This document shows positions 55,044-64,000 of a stretch of DNA of 64,000 nt, one piece after another. A program made the position numbers and the translations under genes. Where the stretch lies: assembly GCA_963971305.1 (NCBI GenBank), contig CAXARO010000238.1, positions 1-64,000 on the forward strand. The letters run 5' to 3'. The notes beneath the pieces were generated by a model. It made no database searches, had not been told where the DNA came from, and saw only the letters and a list, made by a program, of their open reading frames with translations. The stretch's first letter is position 1; every line of letters starts with the position of its first letter. This stretch comes from Arcuatula senhousia (taxonomy: Eukaryota > Mollusca > Bivalvia > Mytilida > Mytilidae).

Positions 55044-56145
55044 TACCCCGCCACGTTATAATATCAAAAGTTCATAAAATTTTATTTCAAAGTGGCCTTT
55101 CTCGAAAACTATTTTTCATATCAAGCTGGAAATTAAACTTGACCTGTATTTTATTGTACTCAATAGCTGTACAAAATATCATTTGAATCCCATGAAGCAT
55201 TTTCAAGTTATTGGTCGGAAACTCAAAATTTCATGAAATTTGATTTTTCAAAGTGGCCTATCTGGAAAAATATTTATTGGATCATGCTGGAAATCAAACT
55301 TGACCTGTATTTTATTGTACTAAACAGCTGTGCAAAATATCATTCAAATCCTTTGACACTTTTTCAAGTTATTGGTCGGAAACTCAAAATTTCATGAAAT
55401 TTGATTTTTCAAAGTGGCCTATCTGGAAAACTATTTATTGGATCATGCTGGAAATCAAACTTGACCTGTATTTTATTGTACTAAACAGCTGTGCAAAATA
55501 TCATTCAAATCCTTTGACGCGTTTTCAAGTTATTGGTCGGAAACTCAAAATTTCATGAAATTTGATTTTTCAAAGTGGCCTATCTTGAAAACTATTTTTT
55601 GGATCATGCTGGAAATCGAACTTGACCTGTATTTTATTGTACTAAACAGCTGTGCAAAATATCATTCAAATCCTTTGACGCGTTTTCAAGTTATTGGTCG
55701 GAAACTCAAAATTTCATGAAATTTGATTTTTCAAAGTGGCCTATCTTGAAAACTATTTTTTGGATCATGCTGGAAATCGAACTTGACCTGTATTTTATTG
55801 TACTAAACAGCTGTGCAAAATATCATTCAAATCCTTTGACGCGTTTTCAAGTTATTGGTCAGAAACTCAAAATTTCATGAAATTTGATTTTTCAAAGTGG
55901 CCTATCTTGAAAACTATTTTTTGGATCATGCTGGAAATCGAACTTGACCTGTATTTTATTGTACTAAACAGCTGTGCAAAATATCATTCAAATCCTTTGA
56001 CGCGTTTTCAAGTTATTGGTCGGAAACCTTCGGGGGACGGACAGACGGACAGACGGACAGACGGACAGACAGACGGACGGACGGACAGACACCAAAAAAA
56101 ACTGAGGGTATAACATAATACCCTGCCACTTCGTGTGGCGGGGTA
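55044..56145 (+). mobile_element. Element with TACCCCGCCAC terminal repeats and six to seven ~160-bp internal units
   Basis: Ends TACCCCGCCAC (55044-55054) and GTGGCGGGGTA (56135-56145). Internal units: 'ttcaagttattggtcggaaa' / 'ctcaaaatttcatgaaattt' / 'gatttttcaaagtggcctat' / 'gatcatgctggaaatc(a/g)aac' / 'ttgacctgtattttattgta' / 'ctaaacagctgtgcaaaata', near 55200, 55365, 55525, 55685, 55845 and 56005. The last three are almost identical. The array ends in a (GGACAGAC)n tract and a terminal hairpin (CCCTGCCAC...GTGGCGGGG). Confidence 0.8.
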
Positions 56146-56500
56146 TAAAAACTTGTTTGATATGGTACTTGATTCCTGATACAAATATACTTATACTGTA
56201 TTGTGCTTTTCAACGACGACTTTGTTAACTGTGCAGATGAGACAACTGGTGTAACAGCTAAATCACTGCACAAAAATTTTAATGAAAAATTCTGGCGGTT
56301 GAGGCAGCATTTAAATGATCGCATATACTTTTACATAGATGTAGTCATGCATTTCAAAACATCAGTCTTTTTGGTTTTAGAGTAATGAATTGTAAAAATC
56401 AACAGATTCTCTTAACTAAAATTACTGCGTTGGATAAATATTTACAAAGAGAGAAGAATGATATATCTTATACAACAAGATTATTGCAAAATTAAATCCA
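56146..56500. other. Low-copy AT-rich DNA, possible LINE remnant
   Basis: Chance frames only. Leads into the RNase H scrap. Confidence 0.35.
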
Positions 56501-56502
56501 GA

Positions 56503-56562
56503 TATTCTGAATTTTCAACAGTTTATACAGATGGTTCTAAAGATGGTGCTAGCGTTGCTGCT
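56503..56562 (+). pseudogene. LINE RNase H fragment
   Basis: Encodes YSEFSTVYTDGSKDGASVAA. TDGS with the preceding hydrophobic strand is the first catalytic block of RNase H domains in LINE elements. The frame breaks soon on both sides. Confidence 0.7.
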
Positions 56563-57480
56563 TTAATTTTAAAATAGATATTTCTTTCTTTTTTTTTTGG
56601 AAATCCAGAATGTCGTCTTCGTTCTTGAAACTTAAAAGGTTTAACCTTTCTTAAGCCTGCTCACGTAATTAAACAATGCTCTTTTGACCTCTTAATAGCA
56701 TTAACACTGTTGTCAAAATTAACCCTATTTGTTTCTTAATCCCGCTGATGCTAAAGATTTTGTACATGTAGTTGTGCTCTGTTTAATTGGAATACATGTG
56801 GTAAATATAACTTCTCTCACAATACATTCCATGTGAAAATTGCATGGAATATAAGATAGTTTTCCTCTGGTTTTGACAAACATTCTATAAAATATTCCCT
56901 TTGTTTCTTTTTCAGATAAAGCATATAACTTGTGAACCAGTAATCGTAGAATTTCAAACGAAAGCTTCACCTGGTAGTACTTGGCAGGCAAAATTCCTCA
57001 CCTGGTCTTCCTTACCTTCTTTTTTTTAACCATCGGAAATAAAAATAACAACAAAGTTCCAGACAAAGTATATGTTTATTTTAACTCTTTGGATATTATT
57101 TAAAAAATTAACTAACAGAAAATTATGAGACATAGGTACATGTATTCCCATGTAACCGAAAAAAAATCAATGAATCATCCCTTGACAAGCTAACTTTGTA
57201 ATTTTGGGGATGTAAAGTTTTCATTACAAAATTTATCTTATCATTTCACAGTGAATAAGGATATATTTAATTCATTTGAATCAGCTGACCAATTTTAGTC
57301 TCCTGGGACCTTTTTTATACACTTTGATTGAATATATATCAATAGTTTGCTTCTTTTTATTTGTAAATTATCAAACACATAAAAGTTAGTAAAAAAATAA
57401 TCCTTCTAATCGTATTGCCCTCATTTGGTCCTTATGTTGCTTTTTCTCCTGTCTCAACTCACATTAGACAAAACAGATCG
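56563..57480. other. No recognisable gene; minor repeat fragment
   Basis: 'aataaaaataacaacaaagt', 'tccagacaaag' (57035-57065) is a scrap of repeat E. Otherwise AT-rich. Confidence 0.4.
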
Positions 57481-57499
57481 TAGACTAGCTCTCTCTTTT

Positions 57500-57970
57500 T
57501 ATCTCAGTCCCGTGTGGCGAATAGGCCCGCAGCAAAGCATAGCTTGTCGTAAGAGGCGACTAAGGGTCTCGGGATTCTGACGACGGGTCAGTGCTCAGCC
57601 CACAGAGCGACCAAATGTGTACCCTAGGTGGCTGAACAGGGTGGCCCTCGTCCGCGGGGATTGTCAGGTTTATGATACGGAAACCCTGATCGCTGACCAT
57701 AGTGGGCCAACGTGTGTGGAGAGTGCCGCGCTTTATGAACGTAAAAGACCCCTTTGTGGACCGCTAAAAAGTGCACCACATAGGCTAAATTTTCCGCCCC
57801 TACGCATCTCTCCCCGTTTTACTGTGGTTCTTCAAAATGTGTTGCTCCTTTGTTTCCCACCGTACCCCACCCACTATTTCGTTTATCATCATCATTTCAT
57901 GTTCGTTTTATCATCACTTTCATGTTCATCATGTTGCGAGGGCGTAAACCACCATTTCACTCACTCACTA
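57500..57970 (+). mobile_element. SINE-like element S1, sense orientation
   Basis: 'cccgtgtggcgaataggccc' (A-box-like TGGCGAATAGG) ... 'agcttgtcgtaagaggcgac' ... 'gtgtaccctaggtggctgaa' ... 'tcatgttcatcatgttgcga' ... (CTCA)n. A 123-codon frame across the GC-rich half is open by chance. No clear target duplication was found. Confidence 0.8.
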
Positions 57971-58009
57971 AATGTAAACGTAAAATAATGAACACGTTAC
58001 TTGACTGCT

Positions 58010-58075
58010 AACTTAACTAACTTACTTAACTCTAAACTAACTTAACTCAATTTAACCGACTTATGAAATACAATT
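58010..58075. repeat. Simple AACTTA-rich tract
   Basis: 'taacttaactaacttactta' and similar. Confidence 0.7.
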
Positions 58076-58134
58076 TGAACTACTATTGATACCCTAACGC
58101 ATTCGACATATTTTTCTTACTCATTTTCGGTCAA

Positions 58135-58350
58135 AAATGCACCACATAGGCTAAATTTTGCTCCCCTACCCAGCTCTCTCTCTTTTCCTTTGGTTCCTCA
58201 CAGTTTCCTATGTTTCTCACCCACCGCATATTTAATATCATTTAATGTTCATTTTATCATCGACTTCAAATAACCTATAAAGTTTTGCGAGGACATAAAA
58301 CACCAACTCACTGGTTAATAAAATTATCTGTATCTGTATCTGTATCTAAT
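58135..58350 (+). repeat. Partial S1 copy followed by (TATCTG)n
   Basis: 'gcaccacataggctaaattt' ... 'aaaacaccaactcactgg', then 'tatctgtatctgtatctg'. Confidence 0.7.
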
Positions 58351-59555
58351 TCGCTTTCTTATTTTGAGTGACAAAGTTGATATTTTGACATAAAAAAAGA
58401 TTTGACTTAATCATTGTATTTAGAAAGACTTAATTGATAAAAGAAAATTATGAGATGTGACAAAATTGATTTACAAACCTATACTAATTAATAAGAACTA
58501 AAAAGATATTTACTAACAAGCAGTTTAACAACACGAAACAAAATAGATAAGAATAAAAATTTCAACGTCCAAAAATAATATTCACGGTCTATTAGTTTAA
58601 CTCGGTCACAACTCTCTGGTTGTACCTACTTTATGTGCTTTATTTAATACTCATAACCCCCTATTTTTTCATTATTCAAAAGCAATATGATATTTCATTC
58701 CTTCTGTCATCAATTTTAGACAGTCCAAACCTGAAAGGGGCCAATGCAAGGGTATTGAAAGTTTTAGACCAATAAGGTTTCCTGACAAATTTATAAACTC
58801 TCAAAGCATGAAAACGATTAAAATTTGTAAGTTTAAACATGTTTATTTATCCTGCATTGGAAACAAGCTTTCTGTGAATCGGTCTTATAAAAAGCTCACC
58901 TAGCTGCAATTTGGGTTTCATATTTTAAAATTGGTGTTTTAAAAGTAAATTGGATGACTGAGCTGCTTTTTGAAAAATTGTTGAATATGTATGACATATA
59001 TATATTTGATATTTTTTATAACTACAAAATAGTTTAACGTATGTTTGTCTATCCATTCTTTAACTTTAACTTGTAATAGGATAATATGTGTTAAGATCAT
59101 GGGATAGTGAACATTCAAACGTTTACATTTTATACAATGCATATAGAATTTAGCTTGAATTATTAATGAGATTTCAAGACAAGATTGTCTCATAATATGA
59201 TAAAGTATTGTCTTTTCAACTATAATTTCTACTAAAATAGTGATAAAAGTCTGATTTACTTCTAAAACAAGAGACTAAATTTGTATTTTATTGTTCCTTG
59301 ATGTGTATGAATAATTGATGGGTTGATAAACAGATGTTTTTTTTTCATTTTACTGCTCCATTTATATACGATTAATTGTCTTCGAAATTAAACATAGAAA
59401 ACTAAATTAAATTTAATTTTGATTTCAAGCATAGAAAGTAATATTGAATTTTAGTTCAAACATAAACAGTTATAGTTTTATGATTTCAGAATAAAAACGC
59501 TTCATAGATAATTGTCGACAGATATTAAAATCTATTCAGCATTATCAATATATAT
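58351..59555. other. No recognisable feature
   Basis: AT-rich, low-copy looking. Short frames only. Confidence 0.35.
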
Positions 59556-59560
59556 AAACA

Positions 59561-59640
59561 AGAGGCTCTTAGGAGCCCGAATCGCTCACCTGATCTCATA
59601 CATATATGCTAAAGGCTCTTACGTAGTGTGCAACATGGTA
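59561..59640 (+). repeat. Isolated start of element F
   Basis: AAGAGGCTCTTAGGAGCC, then CGAATCGCTCACCTGATC. The matching GGTGAGCTAAAA end was not found downstream. Confidence 0.6.
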
Positions 59641-60920
59641 ATTATGTACTTGAAAAGTAACATTTAAGAAACTAGTTAGGATTAAAAAATCACTCTTACG
59701 ATCAAGACAAAGTTCACGGTGCTTAGGCAGACCGGTTACTATAAGCGAACACTGCGCGTCCTTTGTTACTATACTCAACCAAAAATTGACTGGAATAAGG
59801 TAGGACACGTCCTGCTTTAGTCTAAAATAAAGATTATTCTTAAATGTTATAAAGGTTTCGTTGTATTCACGGAATAACTAAATAGTTACCTTATATAGAT
59901 TTGTGTATTTTTTGATTAGTTGTATGGGTTTTGTAAGTCGAATCAAAACAACAAGGAATGACCGTCGAAAAATACAGACCTCCTGTCATGAAATATCAAT
60001 ATTTTGCTCACAAATAATGTTTAAGCAGGTATCCGATAACAGTCGCATTAAGATAAACAAAACTGGGTTTTTTAAACTATAAACTGTACAGAAAGATTGT
60101 TTAATTGCAGATTTAAATGGAAAATAAGTAGGACGGTTTCTATATGTTGAAGGCACCATTTACTCAATTTAATTGGGTATATTCTCATAATATAACACGG
60201 ACACCAATCTCGAAAATCGCAACATTTTGTTATGAAAGAAAAAAAATCGTTCCAATATGTCCGGGATGTGCGTTATGATATCAACGGGCGTCGTTTATAT
60301 CATCGAAAAATCGATAAAAACTAAAACTTCAACAAGTTTTAGCTTTTCAAAAAGCTTGGGAAGCTTCGCTGTAGCGGCATTTTTAGGAAAGGGTAGTGTG
60401 TATCGGTTAATATTTAAGAATTGCAAGTCATTGGTAGACCAAAACTATTAGAATGTGTCGAGAACATGCTTTTAAACTATAAGGATCATCACCGTGATCT
60501 TGAAATTAATCATAAGCTTATGGTCATTTAATAAGCAAACAACAGCTTTTCTCTGCAATGTTTAGTCTCTCTTTTACGGTTGCTTATTGTAAGGGAATTG
60601 ATCTATTTAAAAGATATCTTATAATGCTAACAAGTTATCACTAAGTCTGGGTCTTATTGGTTTGAATTGGTGAATTTAGAGATATTTTGTTATAAATTGT
60701 AAATAGACGACAAAGGACTAAAGGTAACCGAATGGATAACTATTCATGAAAGACATATGTTGCATGCGTCTTATGATATTTATGAGTTTCGGGTATAAAA
60801 TTGCTTAACTTAATAGAGAAAATCGGATAAAAACATGATAACATAACATTAAGTTTTCACATAAAATACATATAGGACGTCACATTAGTTGCACTTTCCT
60901 TTGTCTTTCTTACGTCAAAA
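59641..60920. other. No recognisable feature
   Basis: AT-rich. No exon or repeat recognised. Confidence 0.35.
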
Positions 60921-60924
60921 AGTG

Positions 60925-61235
60925 TTGGTTTTAAGAAGCAAAGGTGTACCAAAGGGGTAATCAGTATCATAAAACCGTAAAGACAAAGACAAAACCGGCA
61001 GACAAAAATCATCACAACAAAACAAACCACATAACAACATAAAACACAAACACACATAACAACAAAACCGCATTCAGCAACGCGAACTCAAGTCGAAACG
61101 AGAGTGAACTCAGGTGCTCCGGAAGAGTAAGCAGTTCCTGCTTGCTATAGCACACCCGTCACGTTGCCAAAGATCGATTAAGTGTTGGTCAAATCCGGAA
61201 AGGATGACATTACAAAACTATGTCAAACCAACATC
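60925..61235 (-). repeat. Dispersed repeat M1, long copy
   Basis: 'aagcaaaggtgtaccaaagg' ... 'aacgcgaactcaagtcgaaa' ... 'gctccggaagagtaagcagt' ... 'ttgctatagcacacccgtca'. Confidence 0.8.
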
Positions 61236-61239
61236 TGAC

Positions 61240-62200
61240 TTATCTTTCTATGTATATGTTCTTTAATTTTAAGTTGATATACGTAAGATATGTGAGACTT
61301 ACATTACATGTTGCGGAAAGGGTTAATCACCCCCCTAGTACATTGTCGATAGCTCCATCTCGAAAAATAAAAAATAAATGTTTTATAAAGAAAAATTAGC
61401 CTTTTGGTTGTTAATTAGTATATTTTACTGAAATTTGTTCTTTTTGTAAACGAATTACACATAACCCTAGGCCTCTTTATCCTTAATTAGGCCATCTTTG
61501 ACGAGGATTTAAGGGATCGCCTATTAGATTTTTAGGGGGGGGGGGGCTATGGTGAAATTTAAAGAAAAAAATCAGGATGGCAAAAACTCAGAAATAAAAA
61601 TGCAGGACAGAGTTTTGAATTAAAAAAGGCATGCGCAGTCCCAGCATTTTCCGAAAAAAGGAGAAGAAAATTGCATGTTAATAAAAAATCAAATGGATGA
61701 TCCCTATTATGGTGTTATCAGCAACCCGAAGCATTAACCTGAGGGCTCAAAACCACCGGCTTTGTTGATTGCTTTGGAATAGGGAGTTTCGTGCAACAAA
61801 TCTGGTTTAACTAATTATGTCTGTGTATACGCCTGTATTAAGACAAGGAGTAGTTTTTATTACTTGTTTTGACTTTCCTCTCAGACATATGAGATTGTCA
61901 CCTGTTAAATGTATCTTTATTATGGAGTTAACATATAAAACATTTTTCGTCAATCGGCTCTTTGTAAAGCATCCAATCCGAATTCCGTCGATGTTTTGTA
62001 TCCCTATTTTACACGTTCAAATACAAATTCAATTCAAATTATAATTTCATGTCAAAAATTTTAATCAGGAACATTTAAAATATATTTAAAGTTTCTTCTG
62101 TGGCAGATCCACAGACAGGATGTTCCGGGGGGGGGGGGGGGGGGATCGAAACACATCCTATCCTTTGAAATTTTGTAATATTTTCGTGCAGATTTTAGGC
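61240..62200. other. Unassigned DNA with two poly-G tracts
   Basis: G runs at 61537-61547 and 62127-62143. Nothing coding is supported. Confidence 0.45.
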
Positions 62201-62204
62201 AAAA

Positions 62205-62910
62205 ATGACCTGGAACCCTCTTTAGTAGACAATAGGCGGACCCCCTTTCAAAATTCATGTACCAAGTCAGGACCATTGCAATCTTCAATTTCTATGGTAT
62301 TTTTACCTTGTTTCGTCTTTTCTCTTGGAGTGAGTGAGTGAGTGAGTTGGTGTTTTACGCCCGTGCAACGCTATATAGGTTATTTACAGGCGATGAACAT
62401 GAAAAGGGTGATAAAATGAACATGAAACGATGATGATAAATGAAATATGGGGGTGGGATGGGAAACAAAGGACCGGTAAATTTTGAAGAACCACAGGAAA
62501 AGGGGAGAAGTGGGTAGGGGCGGCAAATTTAGCCTATGTGGTGCACTACTGGGCGGTCCACAAAGGGGTCTTTTACGTGCATGAAGCGTGGCATTCTCCA
62601 CACACGTTGGCCCACTATGGTCGGTGGTCAGGGTTTCCGTATTATAGACCTGACAACCCCCGCGGACGAGGGCCACCCTATTCAGCCACCTAGGGTACAC
62701 ACTTGGTCGCTCTGTGGGCTGAGCACTGACCCGACGTCAGAATCCCAAGACCCTTAGTCGCCTCTTACGACAAGCTAGGCTCTGCTGCGGGCCTATTCGC
62801 CACCCGGGCCCCGCACGGGACTCTTTTCTCTTGGACAATGAGATTCATCCTCCAAGCTCGGTAATTTTGCTATATCCTTTATTCATCTATCAAAGATTCA
62901 TTAGATGCGA
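62205..62910 (+). repeat. Reverse-transcriptase element tail, split by an S1 insertion
   Basis: 'ccatgtaccaagtcaggacc'-type sequence at 62258-62329 and 'cttggacaatgagattcatc', 'ctccaagctcggtaattttg' at 62830-62880 reproduce 28420-28540 once the S1 copy is ignored. Confidence 0.72.
62330..62821 (-). mobile_element. SINE-like element S1 with 14-bp target duplication
   Basis: 492 bp between TCTTTTCTCTTGGA (62316-62329) and an identical copy at 62822-62835. On the plus strand it begins (GTGA)n, then 'gttggtgttttacgcccgtg', and ends 'cacccgggccccgcacggga'. Its true sense is therefore minus, with a (TCAC)n tail. Best-preserved member of S1 in the window and clean evidence of retroposition. Confidence 0.9.
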
Positions 62911-62984
62911 TTTATCCAAAAGATTGACAATCATGTATGCCGCACTTGGACTATTCAAAAAACAACCGACCATTTAACTTGAAA

Positions 62985-63180
62985 GGGGGGGGGGCTTAGT
63001 TTTTTCCCCAAAAAATATTTTGGAATTTATTTTTGATAGAAAAATATTTTGGAAAATATTTTGGCAGCAGAGGGAAAGAAATAAGAAAAAGATATTCTGA
63101 AGAAGGATTTCAGTTACATAAAATAATGCAAAAAATAAAAAAAATATTCTGTCGAGATGCCTTCAAAAAATATTTTTTTA
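62985..63180. repeat. Poly-G and AATATTTTGG low-complexity stretch
   Basis: 'aaaatattttgga' recurs four times between 63012 and 63065, with a G9 run at 62985-62993. Confidence 0.55.
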
Positions 63181-64000
63181 AAATTTTATCAAATTAAATG
63201 GCCTTTCCCTTTAATCTGGATTTGTAAGAACCTTAGCATTTCGACAATTTTTAAATTTAAACGGAGAATTTCATTGCTTTGATGTGTTTGTTAACAATCT
63301 AAGTATTGATGCTGGGGAGATTTAAAATACCAAACATGCACTAGATACGAACATGAAAGGCAAAGATTTTAAAAATAATATATGTCGAGCAAGAACCCAA
63401 TTTTGACCCAAGATCGGCCAAAAACATCAGAGAATTTTGAATTTTAACAGATGATTCTAATTTCATTGCTTTGGTTTGTACGTCATCAGGGTTTTTTGAC
63501 ACACTCAAAGAAATTTTAACTTTCTTTGAGAAAGAAACTTAAGTTTATTTTTAATATATACCTCAAATATTCATTTACATGGTCAGCTTTAGCTAATTAA
63601 TGGTTTTACTTACGCCCGCTTTAGATTAGATAATTTAAATTAGTGTTCATAATAAATGATCACCAACTGAAAAATTTGGGGTCGATTTTAAATAATAAGT
63701 ATGAACTTTTCTAGTATGGTTTGTTTTGGATGAATTGCTCTTCTGCATATACATGAAGGTCGAAAAGCGGATAAACACACGGATATTCTCACATAAAATA
63801 CCAAAAAAGATCTCAACGAGATTTTCATTTGCAAGCAACTAGACCCAAATTACAAATAAAAATGGCGACAACCCATGTAAATTTTCGAGTTACACGTAGA
63901 TCTATTTATTCCAATGTTTTACATGTCCACATTCAAACCTTTTGAAAAGGTTCCTATGAATTCTAACTACAGTTATTTTATCTCAACCTCCAAACTGTCT
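63181..64000. other. AT-rich, fragments of repeat E tail
   Basis: 'ttaaatttaaacggagaatt' ... 'gctttgatgtgtttgttaac' (63250-63300) and a weaker repeat at 63445-63500 match 26425-26470. No gene seen. Confidence 0.45.

Noticed and set aside
61537..62143. G-quadruplex regulatory elements at the poly-G tracts
   Set aside because: Single uninterrupted G runs. No set of four spaced G tracts is present, and no nearby gene.

Overview
This window looks like nuclear DNA of a bivalve mollusc, most likely a mytilid mussel. That is an inference: it is AT-rich, its coding blocks are broken by GT-AG introns, there are no bacterial-style operons, and it is packed with dispersed repeats, several of which I recognise as common in Mytilus-type sequence. 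Most of the 64 kb is repetitive. I see only one plausible intact host gene, plus several broken or mobile-element genes.

Layout. 1-8035: a nested cluster of non-autonomous elements resembling the bivalve pearl/HINE (Helentron-associated) type. Three consecutive elements each carry a shared head, a core array of about 113-bp units, a terminal hairpin and a TTA/TTC microsatellite. Copies of a second family flank them. 8036-11211 (minus strand): a two-exon SAM/HTH/DDE-integrase gene, broken by a 5-bp duplication and truncated at its 3' end. 11280-15010: short satellites and a roughly 190-bp satellite hosting a clean TA-flanked MITE. 15010-22750: unassigned DNA, then a roughly 305-bp satellite containing a perfect 1,137-bp tandem duplication. 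24658-24939: a broken paralogue of the first exon of the C-type lectin gene found further on. 25804-26900: a TTAA-bounded element. 27178-28263: a 5'-truncated Penelope-like reverse transcriptase. 30000-37450: nested repeats, including a tRNA-derived SINE split by a hAT-like MITE and a 475-bp SINE-like copy with a 15-bp target duplication.

38347-45667 (minus strand): a four-exon secreted C-type lectin gene (about 266 aa, EPN and WND motifs). All three introns have GT-AG ends and the reading phase is kept. Its last coding residues run into a repeat. 46082-49900: a TTAA MITE, a reverse-transcriptase remnant and a non-LTR LINE remnant.

50104-54607: the most unusual object. It is a 4.5-kb element with inverted arms of about 1.54 kb, AGTAGTA termini and a near-perfect 6-bp target duplication. 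It has TTAGGG-like and GCT-rich spacer repeats and a small gene pair (zinc-knuckle plus C2H2/acidic protein) present in both arms. Its ends resemble a miniature Polinton/Maverick, but no polymerase or integrase is present. 54730-64000: a Gly/Arg-rich coding fragment, a 160-bp tandem array inside terminal inverted repeats, a LINE RNase H scrap, and more SINE-like copies, one of them with a 14-bp target duplication.

No rRNA gene, intact tRNA gene or CRISPR array was seen. All positions were read by eye, so repeat boundaries may be off by several bases. Database identity was not tested.
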